The notes beneath the pieces are model-generated. The model saw only the letters and a program-made list of their open reading frames with translations. It ran no database searches and was not told the origin of the DNA. A program made the translations under genes and the position numbers. Shown piece after piece: positions 28,580 through 38,048 of a DNA stretch of 64,000 nt (position 1 is the first letter of the stretch; the number at the start of each line of letters is the position of its first letter). This stretch comes from an uncultured Bacteroidaceae bacterium (lineage in GTDB: Bacteria; Bacteroidota; Bacteroidia; Bacteroidales; Bacteroidaceae), in the NCBI GenBank assembly GCA_905233285.1, contig CAJODY010000004.1, forward strand, positions 1 to 64,000. The letters run 5' to 3'.

Positions 28580-29293
28580 TTACATTGAAGCATCGGAGCT
28601 ATCGGCGTGGCGGATGAGGAGAGAGGCAAGGGTGAAACCGCAGATGGCGGTGATGTGAACAAGGGAGCCGTTGACACGTTCTTCTCCTGCGGCAGGCTCT
28701 ACCCTATTCTTCAGGACTTCTTCGCTGAAGACGCACTGGAATTTCTTCTGAGGGAAGGTCTTCTCGCTACGGAATCGGCGACGAAGGGCTGCCGCAAGGG
28801 GGCAACCGCGTACTTTCCAGAATTCGGCTGTGGTGATGCGTGAGGGGTCTGTCTTTAGGGCTGCACCCATGGCGGAAAAGAAGGTGGCACGGGTGGATGT
28901 AGCCGTGAGGATGAGATGTGCTTTGTCCTTGAGGGAGTCAATGGCATCGATGATGTAATCGTAGGTGTCGAGACGGAAGGAGGCAGAGGTGGATGCATCA
29001 TATACCTGACAGAGTGCCTGAATGTCGGCCGAAGGGTTGATGTCGAGCAGACGTTCGCGCAGCACTTCTACCTTAGGACGACCAATGGTCTTGGTGGTGG
29101 CAGGCAACTGACGGTTGATGTTACTGGCACAGACTACGTCGCTGTCAACGATGGTGAGGTGGCAGATGCCGGAACGGACAAGGGCTTCGGCACACCAGGA
29201 ACCGACGCCCCCTACTCCGAAGAGTATGACGCGAACGGAGGAAAGCCGCTGAAGGGTTTCATCGCCTAAAAGCAAACGGGTACGAGAATTCAC
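28580..29293 (-). CDS. tcdA: tRNA threonylcarbamoyladenosine dehydratase
   Basis: The 237-residue ThiF/E1-like protein has the adenylation loop GVGGVGS (26-32), D50 and NINRQ (58-62). TcdA (CsdL/YgdL) uses ATP to cyclise t6A to ct6A at position 37 of ANN-decoding tRNAs. Start codon GTG 29293 overlaps the stop of the upstream CNNM-type gene (GTGA). The length matches the bacterial family, and no ubiquitin-like partner is nearby, so a TcdA role is favoured over ThiF or MoeB. Confidence 0.9.
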   Translation of the reverse strand: MNSRTRLLLGDETLQRLSSVRVILFGVGGVGSWCAEALVRSGICHLTIVDSDVVCASNINRQLPATTKTIGRPKVEVLRERLLDINPSADIQALCQVYDASTSASFRLDTYDYIIDAIDSLKDKAHLILTATSTRATFFSAMGAALKTDPSRITTAEFWKVRGCPLAAALRRRFRSEKTFPQKKFQCVFSEEVLKNRVEPAAGEERVNGSLVHITAICGFTLASLLIRHADSSDASM

Positions 29294-30357
29294 TTATGCT
29301 GCTGTTTCTTCATCTTCTTCCACTGGGCTTTTGCCAGTTCCTGCATATCGACGACTTCATCCTTTTCATCGACGATTTCAAAGCCGAGCATTGTCTCAAT
29401 GACGTCTTCCATGGTGACTAGTCCACGGAAGCAGCCATATTCGTCGATAATGATGCTGATATGCTCTTTCTTCTCGAGGAGTTTTTCCCAGATTTCGGAC
29501 ACTTCTTCGTCTTCGCTGAAGGAGAGGATGGGTCGGGCGAGCTGACTCAGGGTGATGTCGAACTTATCCTCGGCAAGACGTTCGAGAACGGTCTGACGGA
29601 GCACATAGCCCGTGATGTAGTCGCTCTCTTCATTCTTATATACGGGGATGCGTGAGAATTTCTTGAAGGATTCGTCTTTATAGAACTCGCGCAGGGTCAT
29701 CTCCTCTTCTGCCATGGTGACGACGACGCTCGGGGTCATTATCTCGTGAGCCGTTACGTTGTCGAGGTTGAGGAGGTGCTGTATCATTCGGTTTTCTTTC
29801 TTCTCGAGCACTCCTTCTTCGGCTCCGACAGTGACCATTGCTGCCACTTCATCGCGGGTTACGGCTTCCTGCTGCGTGTTCTCAGCGATGCGCTGGGTGA
29901 GTTTTTCGAGCAGGATGACAAACACCCACGATATGGCTACCATGACACGGATAACCTTGCTGGCAGGAATAGCCAAACGGCGCCAGTAGGTGGAACCGAT
30001 GGTCTTGGGGAAAACTTCGGAGAAGACGAGGATGAGGAAGGTGAAGAGTCCGGAGATGAATCCGATGAACACGCTGGTCTGCTGTGTGGTGGCAAAGGTG
30101 GCTGCAGCATAGTGGGCTGACTGCGAACCTACGAGGGAGGCACCTACGGTGTTTGCCACGGTGTTGACGAATAGTATGGCTGATATAGGACGATCTATAT
30201 TCAGCTTATACTCTTTCAACAACTCCCACCCCTTCACATTCTGTGACTCGAGGGTTGTAATGTAAGAAATCGGTGTAGAGAGAAGAGTCGCTTCAAGCAC
30301 AGAACAAAGTGCTGAAATGACGAGCGACAACAGCATGTAAGTAATTATTAGTTCCAT
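29290..30357 (-). CDS. CNNM/CorC (hemolysin C-like) transport protein with DUF21 and CBS domains
   Basis: The 355-residue membrane protein has an N-terminal DUF21 domain with about four helices (1-155, including SALCSVLEATLLSTP and FLILVFSEVFPKTIG). A paired CBS region (about 195-330) follows, with EIMTPSVVVTMAEE and ISIIIDEYGCFRGLVTMEDV. Relatives are Mg2+ exporters or regulators. It lacks the usual C-terminal transporter-associated domain and ends in a Lys-rich tail. The stop overlaps tcdA. Confidence 0.88.
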   Translation of the reverse strand: MELIITYMLLSLVISALCSVLEATLLSTPISYITTLESQNVKGWELLKEYKLNIDRPISAILFVNTVANTVGASLVGSQSAHYAAATFATTQQTSVFIGFISGLFTFLILVFSEVFPKTIGSTYWRRLAIPASKVIRVMVAISWVFVILLEKLTQRIAENTQQEAVTRDEVAAMVTVGAEEGVLEKKENRMIQHLLNLDNVTAHEIMTPSVVVTMAEEEMTLREFYKDESFKKFSRIPVYKNEESDYITGYVLRQTVLERLAEDKFDITLSQLARPILSFSEDEEVSEIWEKLLEKKEHISIIIDEYGCFRGLVTMEDVIETMLGFEIVDEKDEVVDMQELAKAQWKKMKKQQHK

Positions 30358-30737
30358 AGCGATTACTCAGTTGCTTTAATGTTGTCGAAATGAAGGCGGT
30401 CACTGCTTTCCGCCGGATAACTATCAGGGTCCATTGAGAGTTGATTTTTAATGCAGAATGCATAATGCATAATGCAGCTCTTTTTGTTTTTTGCTTTAAA
30501 ATCGGGTGCAAAAGTATGGATTTTCTGTCATACAGCAAAGAAAAAAGAGAAAATGTTGGCAAGAATGCTATTTTTTGCCTGTTTGTTTTTTCAATTCTTC
30601 TTTTTTTATTTACCTTTGCGAGGTATTTGTGGCTTGACGGCGTAAGACGTTAATTTCAACACGATTAAAAGGATTTAATAGCTTAATAGTTTAGTAGGTT
30701 AATAGCTTAGTAGTAGAGAGATATAGATTAAAAGACA
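30358..30737. other. Intergenic region with ATGCATA repeats and a promoter
   Basis: No gene is seen in these 380 bp between divergent genes. Around 30429-30480 there is a small repeat block (GAATGCATAATGCATAATGC) with GAGTTG and CAGCTC ends. A consensus -7 box lies at 30611-30618. From 30671 the leader holds repeats of TTAATAGCTTAGTAG, also found at about 13525-13545 and 47955-47998. Confidence 0.6.
30611..30618 (+). promoter_or_regulatory. -7 box upstream of the 214-residue protein gene
   Basis: TACCTTTG followed by CG matches the Bacteroidetes -7 consensus. The nearest TTTG is 25 bp upstream, longer than ideal. The resulting leader of about 110 nt includes the TTAATAGCTTAGTAG repeats. Confidence 0.5.
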
Positions 30738-31382
30738 ATGGGATTTTTAGATATATTCAGACGTAAACCGAAAGAACAGGTAGGAGGAATGGAGGATTTC
30801 ATGACTCTTATCAGGGTTTACTTCCAGAGCGTGCTGGCTGCAAATCTGGGTATTTCGAATCTGGCGTCACTGCCCGATTTGGCTACCTTCAAACGCACAC
30901 TGCACGTGTCAACACTCAACAATAAACTGGGACTGGGCGAGAAAAAAGCATGCCAGAAGCTATTGCAGAACCTCTACGGCATCAGCGACAATTTCTTCAA
31001 GGAGATTGACCAGAGCATAAAGAAGGGATGCAAGAATCAGGCACACGTACAGAATTATCTTTATGCGTTCCAGGGATTCAGCCAAGACCTCATCATGCTA
31101 CTCGGAAACCTGTTGAAGTGGAAGTTCCGCATACCGGGTTTCATGAAGGGACTGATGAAGAAAGTAATCAACAACACCATCGACGAGGTAATGACCAAGA
31201 ATGTATGGAGCGATGCCGGAGTGCAGAAAACCGTGTTCTCAATACGCCGCTACCAGCAACAACTGGGATTCTCGACTGAATGGATAAAGGAATACACCTA
31301 CAACGTCATCATGCTGGCCAAGAAGGAACCTGCTCCAACTAAGGAACAGGAGGCTGAGGCAATGAAGAAGTTGAAGAAATAA
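30738..31382 (+). CDS. Conserved cytoplasmic protein of unknown function
   Basis: The 214-residue protein begins MGFLDIFRRKPKEQ and is mostly helical by eye, rich in Lys and Leu, without a signal peptide. Segments such as LVYFQSVLAANLGISNLASL-type text, KACQKLLQNLYGISDNF and KVINNTIDEVMTKNVWSD look conserved-protein-like, but no family was recognised. It opens a + strand run with the coiled-coil gene and zapA. A role in envelope or division is inferred from context only. Confidence 0.65.
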   Translation: MGFLDIFRRKPKEQVGGMEDFMTLIRVYFQSVLAANLGISNLASLPDLATFKRTLHVSTLNNKLGLGEKKACQKLLQNLYGISDNFFKEIDQSIKKGCKNQAHVQNYLYAFQGFSQDLIMLLGNLLKWKFRIPGFMKGLMKKVINNTIDEVMTKNVWSDAGVQKTVFSIRRYQQQLGFSTEWIKEYTYNVIMLAKKEPAPTKEQEAEAMKKLKK

Positions 31383-31428
31383 TACATTATCTATAATAAA
31401 ACTAACACTAAAATAGCGAAGCAACAAC

Positions 31429-31725
31429 ATGACTGAAGCCGAAACACAAAAGACCAGAAACTTTGAAGCGAAGGTGCGTAACCTCATCGCCTCATGTGTT
31501 GCGTTGCAACAAGAAAATACTGAATTACACAACAAACTGGACCAAAAAACGGACGAACTGAAAGCTCTGCAGTCGCTCGCCGACCAGTATAAAAAGGACT
31601 ATGACAACTTGAAATTGGCAAAGATGATTGAAATTAGCGAATCTGACTTCAAGGACGCTAAACAGAAAATCACTTACTTGGTTCGAGAAGTAAATGCTTG
31701 TATTAACATGCTGAATGCTCAATAA
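31429..31725 (+). CDS. Small coiled-coil protein upstream of zapA
   Basis: The 98-residue protein is predicted coiled coil for most of its length (heptads from about 10 to 65, LQQENTELHNKLDQKTDEL), followed by a helical tail (QKITYLVREVNACINMLNAQ). It lies 36 bp upstream of zapA. Its size and layout recall ZapB-like division partners of ZapA, but sequence alone does not show homology. Confidence 0.65.
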   Translation: MTEAETQKTRNFEAKVRNLIASCVALQQENTELHNKLDQKTDELKALQSLADQYKKDYDNLKLAKMIEISESDFKDAKQKITYLVREVNACINMLNAQ

Positions 31726-31760
31726 ACGGTAGCCTTCATTGATAAAAACAGAAAGACAAG

Positions 31761-32060
31761 ATGGAAAACAGAAAATTCAACATATCCGTATCGATTGAAG
31801 GTATTCAACTTCCTCTGACCGTATCAAGTGCGGAAGAAGAGAAGATTTATCGCAGCGCAGCATCGAACATACAGGGGAGAGTACAGAAACTACGTAATAT
31901 GTATCCTAATCTGAAAAATGATAAATACTATTATGTCATGGCAATGCTGAACACAGCCGTCGAGGCCTTACGCACGACGAACAGAAACGCTACTCAGCCA
32001 TTTTACGACATGATGGACGGACTAGAGGCAGAAATAGACGAATGCCTCAAGAAGAAATAG
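31761..32060 (+). CDS. zapA: Cell division protein ZapA
   Basis: The 99-residue protein has the ZapA pattern: a short beta N-terminus (KFNISVSIEGIQLPLTV), then YRSAASNIQGRVQKLRNMYP and a C-terminal helix for tetramerisation. ZapA crosslinks FtsZ filaments at the division ring. Length and order fit the family. It is followed by 167 bp of non-coding sequence before rny. Confidence 0.88.
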   Translation: MENRKFNISVSIEGIQLPLTVSSAEEEKIYRSAASNIQGRVQKLRNMYPNLKNDKYYYVMAMLNTAVEALRTTNRNATQPFYDMMDGLEAEIDECLKKK

Positions 32061-32227
32061 TCCGGTATCATTCTTCATACTTCCCGTTCAGGCATACCGA
32101 GAAAGTAAAAAAATTAAGCACAGTTTCAGGTTGCACATCACGATGCCCGCAAAGGCTGAAAGATATGCAGACTGGATGTGTTATATATACAACTAAACAC
32201 TAACAACAAAAAACTAAAAACTAACAA
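32061..32227 (+). other. Possible structured RNA between zapA and rny
   Basis: The 167-bp gap contains CGGTAT/ATACCG arms (about 32063-32100) and a second pair TTCAG/CTGAA enclosing TTGC/GCAA (about 32125-32160). In proteobacteria the 6S RNA gene follows zapA, so a small RNA is conceivable, but no diagnostic 6S bubble was identified. Confidence 0.3.
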
Positions 32228-33769
32228 ATGGATTTAATAATTGCAATAATCATTGCTGTCGGCTGCCTTATTGTGGGAGTAGCACTCGGCTACGGCATTT
32301 TCCGTTATGCAATCAGAAAGGTGTATGACGCAAAAATCAATGAGGCTAAACTTGAAGCTGACACTCTGAAAAAGAAGAAGGAACTCGAAGTAAAGGAGAA
32401 GTTCCTCGAGAAGAAAGCTGAACTGGAACGTGAGGCTAATCAGAATAACCAGCGTCTGCAACAGCAGGAGAACAAACTGAAACAGCGCGAACTCACTCTG
32501 AACCAGCGACAGGAGGAACTGCAGCGCAGACAGTCGGAAAACGACCGCCAGAAGACTGCCCTCGAAAAGCAGCAGGAACTGCTCAACCAGCGCAAGCAGG
32601 AAGTAGAGGTGATGCGCAACCAGGAAATCAAACGACTGGAGGAAATCAGCGGTCTGTCGGCTGACGCAGCCAAGGAATCGCTCGTCGAGACTCTGAAAGA
32701 CGAAGCCAAGACACAGGCACAGCAGTATATCAATGAGATTATGGACGAGGCTAAGATGACTGCCAACAAGGAGGCAAAGAAAATCGTCATCCAGTCAATC
32801 CAGCGTATCGCTACCGAAACTGCCATCGAAAATTCTGTCACCGTATTCCATATCGATTCGGACGAGGTAAAGGGACGTGTCATCGGACGTGAAGGCCGTA
32901 ACATACGTGCTCTGGAAGCTGCTACTGGTGTGGAAATCGTCGTTGACGACACACCCGAAGCTATCGTCATCAGTGCGTTCGACCCCGTACGCCGCGAGAT
33001 AGCACGTCTGTCGCTCCACCAACTGATTGCCGACGGCCGTATCCATCCGGCACGCATTGAGGAAGTGGTGGCAAAAGTAAAGAAACAGGTTGAAGAGGAA
33101 ATAATCGAGATTGGTAAGCGTACTGCCATCGACCTCGGTGTTCACGGACTGCACCCCGAACTCATACGTATCGTAGGTAAGATGAAGTACCGTTCATCAT
33201 ACGGTCAGAACCTGCTGCAGCATGCACGCGAAACAGCTAACCTCTGTGCCGTGATGGCTGCCGAATTGGGACTCAACCCGAAGAAAGCACGCAGAGCCGG
33301 ACTCCTGCACGATATAGGTAAGGTGCCCGACGAGCAGATTGAAACTCCTCACGCACTCTATGGTGCTCAGCTGGCTGAACAGTATAAGGAAAAGCCGGAT
33401 ATCGTGAATGCTATCGGTGCTCACCACGACGAGATGGAGATGACCTCGCTGCTTGCTCCTATCGTACAGGTCTGCGATGCCATCTCAGGAGCACGTCCGG
33501 GTGCACGCCGCGAGATTGTAGAGGCTTATCTGAAACGTCTGAACGACCTCGAGACACTGGCTGCAAGCTATCCGGGAGTAACCAAGACTTACGCTATCCA
33601 GGCTGGTCGCGAACTCCGTGTCATCGTCGGTGCCGACAAGATTTCAGATGCTGAAATCGAGACTCTGAGCAACGACATAGCAACAAAGATTCAGAACGAG
33701 ATGACTTATCCGGGACAGGTGAAGATAACCGTCATCCGTGAAACACGTGCAGTAAGTTTTGCAAAATAA
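32228..33769 (+). CDS. rny: Ribonuclease Y
   Basis: The 513-residue protein has an N-terminal membrane helix (about 3-25) and a long Gln/Glu/Lys-rich coiled coil (about 30-150). A KH domain follows (about 205-270, [19 protein letters not shown]), then an HD domain with [12 protein letters not shown] and AHHDEMEM. RNase Y is the membrane-bound endoribonuclease that starts mRNA decay where RNase E is absent. The length matches the family (about 510-520). nadA starts one base after the stop. Confidence 0.95.
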   Translation: MDLIIAIIIAVGCLIVGVALGYGIFRYAIRKVYDAKINEAKLEADTLKKKKELEVKEKFLEKKAELEREANQNNQRLQQQENKLKQRELTLNQRQEELQRRQSENDRQKTALEKQQELLNQRKQEVEVMRNQEIKRLEEISGLSADAAKESLVETLKDEAKTQAQQYINEIMDEAKMTANKEAKKIVIQSIQRIATETAIENSVTVFHIDSDEVKGRVIGREGRNIRALEAATGVEIVVDDTPEAIVISAFDPVRREIARLSLHQLIADGRIHPARIEEVVAKVKKQVEEEIIEIGKRTAIDLGVHGLHPELIRIVGKMKYRSSYGQNLLQHARETANLCAVMAAELGLNPKKARRAGLLHDIGKVPDEQIETPHALYGAQLAEQYKEKPDIVNAIGAHHDEMEMTSLLAPIVQVCDAISGARPGARREIVEAYLKRLNDLETLAASYPGVTKTYAIQAGRELRVIVGADKISDAEIETLSNDIATKIQNEMTYPGQVKITVIRETRAVSFAK

Positions 33770-33770
33770 C

Positions 33771-34787
33771 ATGATAAAGGAAAGTTGGAAACAGAAGGGC
33801 TTTGTCGATGAGCCCATACCTGAAGGTATTGACCTGGCAGCGGAAATCCGCAAGATGTGCAAGGAGAAGAACGCTGTAATCCTGGCACATTACTACACCG
33901 ACGGAGCCGTGCAAGACATAGCTGACTTCGTGGGCGACTCTCTGGCCTTGGCACAATGGTCGGCAAAGACCGATGCCGACATCATCGTGATGTGCGGAGT
34001 ACACTTCATGGGCGAGACAAACAAGATACTGTGTCCCGACAAGAAGGTGCTGGTGCTCGACCTCAATGCAGGCTGTTCGCTGGCAGACTCATGCAATGCT
34101 GCCGACCTGAAGAAGTTCGTAGATGAACATCCCGGATATAAGGTAGTCAGCTATGTGAACACAACTGCCGCAGTGAAGGCTCTTACCGATGTGGTTGTGA
34201 CTTCGTCGAATGCAAAACTCGTCATCGACTCGTTTCCACAGGACGAAAAACTCATCTTCGGTCCCGACAAGAACCTCGGAGGTTACATCAACTCCGTAAC
34301 CGGACGAAACATGTTGCTGTGGAACGGCGGATGCCACGTACACGGTCAGTTCTCGCTCGCAAAGATTCTGGCAATCAAAGCAGAGCATCCGAATGCCAAG
34401 ATACTGGTGCACCCCGAGTGCCCCGCACCGATACAGAAAATTGCAGACGTCATCGGCTCTACTGCAGGACTGCTGAAATACTCCATCGAGAACGAAGCCA
34501 CGGAGTTCATCGTAGCAACGGAAAGCGGAATACTGCACGAGATGCAGAAGGCTTGTCCGCAGAAGACTTTCATCCCGGCTCCACCAGAGACGACTGAAAG
34601 CATCGGATGCAGCTGCAACGAATGTGCATACATGAAACTGAACACTCTGGAGAAGCTGTACAACACACTGCGATACGAATGGCCTACCATCGAAGTAGAT
34701 CCGGACATCCAACAGAAAGCACTGCGTCCAATCGACCGCATGCTTGAAATATCGAAAGCTCTGAAATCGCCAATGGCAAACAAATAG
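33771..34787 (+). CDS. nadA: Quinolinate synthase
   Basis: The 338-residue enzyme condenses iminoaspartate and dihydroxyacetone phosphate to quinolinate for NAD synthesis. Candidate [4Fe-4S] ligands are C102 (NAGCSLAD), C188 (GGCHVHG) and one Cys of the C-terminal CSCNEC cluster (280-285). An early HYYTDGAVQDIADFVGDS segment is also typical. ATG 33771 lies just past the rny stop. No nadB or nadC is adjacent in this window. Confidence 0.95.
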   Translation: MIKESWKQKGFVDEPIPEGIDLAAEIRKMCKEKNAVILAHYYTDGAVQDIADFVGDSLALAQWSAKTDADIIVMCGVHFMGETNKILCPDKKVLVLDLNAGCSLADSCNAADLKKFVDEHPGYKVVSYVNTTAAVKALTDVVVTSSNAKLVIDSFPQDEKLIFGPDKNLGGYINSVTGRNMLLWNGGCHVHGQFSLAKILAIKAEHPNAKILVHPECPAPIQKIADVIGSTAGLLKYSIENEATEFIVATESGILHEMQKACPQKTFIPAPPETTESIGCSCNECAYMKLNTLEKLYNTLRYEWPTIEVDPDIQQKALRPIDRMLEISKALKSPMANK

Positions 34788-34794
34788 AAGATTC

Positions 34795-35868
34795 ATGTCC
34801 GTAGCAGCATTAGTTAGTGGAGGAGTAGATTCTGCTGTTTCAGTACACATGCTGAAGGAGCAAGGCATCAATCCACATCTGTTCTACATAAAGATTGGTC
34901 CCGACCGCGATACGGAATGGAACTGCACCTCGGAAGAAGACGTCGAGGTGTGCCAATGGCTTGCAAAAAAATACGGACTGCCTTTCGACATCATTGACCT
35001 TCACAACGACTATTGGGAAAAAGTGGTCGGATACACTATGGAGAAAGCCCGACAGGGACTGACTCCCAATCCCGATGTGATGTGCAATAAACTGATAAAG
35101 TTCGGAGTATTTGAAGAGAAGGTGGGACATGAGTTCACTCAGACTGCTACCGGACACTATGCCACCACTACCCTGCTCGACGGCAAGACATGGCTCTCCA
35201 CATCACCCGACCCCGTAAAAGACCAGACGGATTTCTTGTGTCAGATTGACAACCTGCAACTGAACAAACTCCTTTTCCCCATCGGACACCTGTGGAAACA
35301 CGAGGTAAGGAAGATTGCCGAGGAGGCTCATCTGCTCAATGCCGAACGTAAGGACTCACAAGGCATCTGCTTTCTGGGCGACATCGACTTCCGCGATTAT
35401 ATCAAGGCACACCTCGGAGAGAATCCGGGCGATGTACGCGAGATAGAGACAGGACACAAGATTGGTGAGCACCGCGGACTATGGTTCTACACTATAGGAC
35501 AACGCAAAGGACTTGGATTCGGTGGCGGCCCCTGGTTTGTCGTAAAGAAAAACATAAAACGCAACATACTGTTCGTATCTCACGGTTACGACCCTGAGAA
35601 GGTCTATAAAGACCACCTCACCATCGACGACCTGCACTTCATCACAGCCAATCCGTGGAAAGGTGTACCGGTAGAAACTCCCCACCCCGTCACGTTCAAG
35701 ATACGTCACACTCCGGAATTCCTTACTGGTACCATCAGTCAGAAAACCGACGGGACATGGCATCTGCAAGCTGATGAAAAGATACATGGTGTGGCACCCG
35801 GACAGTTCTGCGTCATCTATGACCAAAACCATCACCTGTGCTACGGCAGTGGTGAAATATCAATATAA
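34795..35868 (+). CDS. mnmA: tRNA-specific 2-thiouridylase MnmA
   Basis: The 357-residue enzyme has the PP-loop SGGVDS (8-13). Catalytic cysteines are C97 (PNPDVMCNKLIKFG) and C192 (DSQGICFLGD). The C-terminal beta domain includes LHLQADEKIHGVAPGQFCVIY-like text. It thiolates U34 of Lys, Glu and Gln tRNAs. It is 7 bp from nadA and 14 bp from fbp, in a + strand run. Bacteroidales can carry two mnmA copies, and paralogy was not tested. Confidence 0.93.
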   Translation: MSVAALVSGGVDSAVSVHMLKEQGINPHLFYIKIGPDRDTEWNCTSEEDVEVCQWLAKKYGLPFDIIDLHNDYWEKVVGYTMEKARQGLTPNPDVMCNKLIKFGVFEEKVGHEFTQTATGHYATTTLLDGKTWLSTSPDPVKDQTDFLCQIDNLQLNKLLFPIGHLWKHEVRKIAEEAHLLNAERKDSQGICFLGDIDFRDYIKAHLGENPGDVREIETGHKIGEHRGLWFYTIGQRKGLGFGGGPWFVVKKNIKRNILFVSHGYDPEKVYKDHLTIDDLHFITANPWKGVPVETPHPVTFKIRHTPEFLTGTISQKTDGTWHLQADEKIHGVAPGQFCVIYDQNHHLCYGSGEISI

Positions 35869-35882
35869 AAACACCCTCAACC

Positions 35883-37889
35883 ATGAATGACCAGCAATTC
35901 ACAGAGGAATCGATAAAGGAAGATTTGCGCTATCTTCAGCTTCTCGCACAGTCTTATCCCAACATAGCCGATGCGAGTACCGAAATAATCAATCTGGAGG
36001 CTATACTCAACCTGCCTAAGCCTACCGAGCACTTCATCAGCGACCTGCATGGAGAAAGCGAGGCATTCAATCATGTGCTCCGCAATGCATCGGGTTATAT
36101 CAAACGCAAGGTAAACGAGATATTCGGTGAGACTCTGACAAAGGAAGAGAAGAAAGAACTCTGCACTCTCATCTACTACCCCGAGCAGAAACTGAGACTT
36201 ATCAAGGCACAGCAGAACGAACCCGACACGTTCTACAGCACTACTCTCGTGCAACTGATAAAGGTATGCCGCGAGGTGTCGGCAAAATATACACGTTCGA
36301 AGATTCGTAAGGAACTGCCATCCGACTTCTCCTATGTCATTGAGGAACTGCTGCATGAGACTCCGTCGAAAGGCGACAAGAAGTTCAGGTATTATAATGT
36401 GCTAATCAATACCATCATCGAGACTCAGCGTGCCGACGACTTCATCATTGCACTCTGCAACCTCATCCAGCGACTAGCCATCGACCGACTCCATCTGCTT
36501 GGCGATATATGGGACCGTGGAGCCGGAGCACATCTCATCATGGATACCCTGTGCAACTACCACCATTGGGACATCACATGGGGAAACCACGACATCGACT
36601 GGTTCGGTGCTGCAGCCGGTAACCGTGCCTGTATATGCAACGTACTGCGTCTCTCACTCCGCTACGGCAATATGGCAACCCTCGAGGACGGATATGGCAT
36701 CAACCTGCTGCCACTTGCCACCTTTGCCATGGAGACATACAAGAACGACCCCTGTACACTCTTCGGCATACTCGAGGTAGCAGGCGAGAAACAAGGTGAG
36801 GACTTCGACGAGAAGACAAAACGGCTTATTGCACAGATGCATAAAGCCATATCAATCATACAGTTCAAGGAAGAGGCACGTATCATCAACCGCCGTCCCG
36901 AGTTCAAGATGGACGACCGCAAACTGCTCGAAGGCATCAACCTCGAACGTGGCACATGTACCATCAACGGTAAGGAATATGAGATGTGCGACACTTATCT
37001 GCCCACACTCAATCCGGGCAATCCCAATGCCCTGACTGATGCAGAGGAATTGCTGATGCAGAGGTTGGAACACTCCTTCCTCACAAGTGAGAAACTGCAA
37101 CGTCATGTCGATTGCCTGTTGGCTCACGGATGTATGTACACCATCGCAAACAGCAACCTCATGTTCCATGCCTCTGTACCACTGAATGCCGACGGTACAC
37201 TGCGCGAAGTGGAAATCAGAGGAAAACGCTACAAGGGACTCGACCTGATGAAAAAGACCGGTCACCTGGTTCGTGAGGCATTCAGCCACGATGTTCCGAA
37301 AGAACGCCGACTCTTCGCCATCGACTATATATGGTATCTGTGGTGCGGCAAGGACTCTCCGCTCTTCGACAAGGACAAGATGACAACCTTCGAACGTTAC
37401 TTCATCAAGGATAAGTCAACACACACCGAGGAAAAAGGTTACTACTATAAATATAATAATGAGGAGAAAGTCATCGACATGATTCTCGATTCCTTCGGAG
37501 TGACTGGTACCCACCGCCATATCATCAACGGACATGTTCCGGTACGTACTCTCAAAGGCGAGACTCCAATCAAGGCAAACGGCAAACTGCTGGTTATCGA
37601 CGGAGGATTCTCAAAGGCTTACCAGCCTAAGACCGGCATAGCAGGATATACTCTGACCTACCACTCACGAGGACTCGAACTCGTAGCTCTGCAACCGTTC
37701 CGTTCCAGCACTGAAGCCATCGAACAGGGAGCCGACATCAAGGGTGTGACACAGATTGTGGAAATGTCGCAGAAACGTATGCTCGTCAAGGAAACCGACA
37801 AAGGACGTATCCTGGCTGCAAAAGTGGCAGACCTCAAGAAACTCCTCTTTGCATACCGAAACGGATATATCAAGGAAATTAAGAATTAA
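35883..37889 (+). CDS. fbp: Fructose-1,6-bisphosphatase class III
   Basis: The 668-residue protein matches the class III enzymes of Firmicutes and Bacteroidetes in length and in metallophosphatase motifs. These are SDLHGE (53-58), LLGDIWDRGAGAH and WGNHDIDWFGAAAGN, with a late NGHVPVRTLKGETP. It hydrolyses fructose-1,6-bisphosphate in gluconeogenesis. The coding end runs directly into the GGCGCC repeat copy C. Confidence 0.95.
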   Translation: MNDQQFTEESIKEDLRYLQLLAQSYPNIADASTEIINLEAILNLPKPTEHFISDLHGESEAFNHVLRNASGYIKRKVNEIFGETLTKEEKKELCTLIYYPEQKLRLIKAQQNEPDTFYSTTLVQLIKVCREVSAKYTRSKIRKELPSDFSYVIEELLHETPSKGDKKFRYYNVLINTIIETQRADDFIIALCNLIQRLAIDRLHLLGDIWDRGAGAHLIMDTLCNYHHWDITWGNHDIDWFGAAAGNRACICNVLRLSLRYGNMATLEDGYGINLLPLATFAMETYKNDPCTLFGILEVAGEKQGEDFDEKTKRLIAQMHKAISIIQFKEEARIINRRPEFKMDDRKLLEGINLERGTCTINGKEYEMCDTYLPTLNPGNPNALTDAEELLMQRLEHSFLTSEKLQRHVDCLLAHGCMYTIANSNLMFHASVPLNADGTLREVEIRGKRYKGLDLMKKTGHLVREAFSHDVPKERRLFAIDYIWYLWCGKDSPLFDKDKMTTFERYFIKDKSTHTEEKGYYYKYNNEEKVIDMILDSFGVTGTHRHIINGHVPVRTLKGETPIKANGKLLVIDGGFSKAYQPKTGIAGYTLTYHSRGLELVALQPFRSSTEAIEQGADIKGVTQIVEMSQKRMLVKETDKGRILAAKVADLKKLLFAYRNGYIKEIKN

Positions 37890-37943
37890 AGGGCGCCATT
37901 ATATTCGACATATCAACATATCGTTATAACGACAAGGCGCCCC
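37890..37943 (+). repeat. GGCGCC-bounded CGACATA repeat element, copy C
   Basis: Immediately after the fbp TAA the sequence reads GGGCGCC, then ATTCGACATATCAACATATC and GTTATAACGACAA, then GGCGCCCC. The layout is the same as copies A and B: paired GGCGCC boxes about 40 nt apart, directly downstream of a stop codon in the transcribed direction. Confidence 0.7.
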
Positions 37944-37980
37944 AAAAACTAAAAAATTATCATTTTTTTTCTGTTTGGTA

Positions 37981-38011
37981 TTGTTCAGAAAAATAGTAAG
38001 TCGTATATTTG
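37981..38011 (+). promoter_or_regulatory. Promoter of the small secreted protein gene, possibly also serving the trp operon
   Basis: TTG (37981-37983), a 20-bp spacer and TATATTTG (38004-38011) match the Bacteroidetes promoter consensus. It gives a leader of about 30 nt before ATG 38049. No promoter of similar quality was seen between 38700 and 38822, so transcription may continue into the trp leader. Confidence 0.65.
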
Positions 38012-38048
38012 CGCCATATTTCATAACAATCATAAAAACTGATACAAT

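Noticed and set aside
32061..32227. 6S RNA by position after zapA
   Set aside because: The gap is short, and the long closing stem with central bubble of 6S RNA was not found. It is kept only as a low-confidence structured region.
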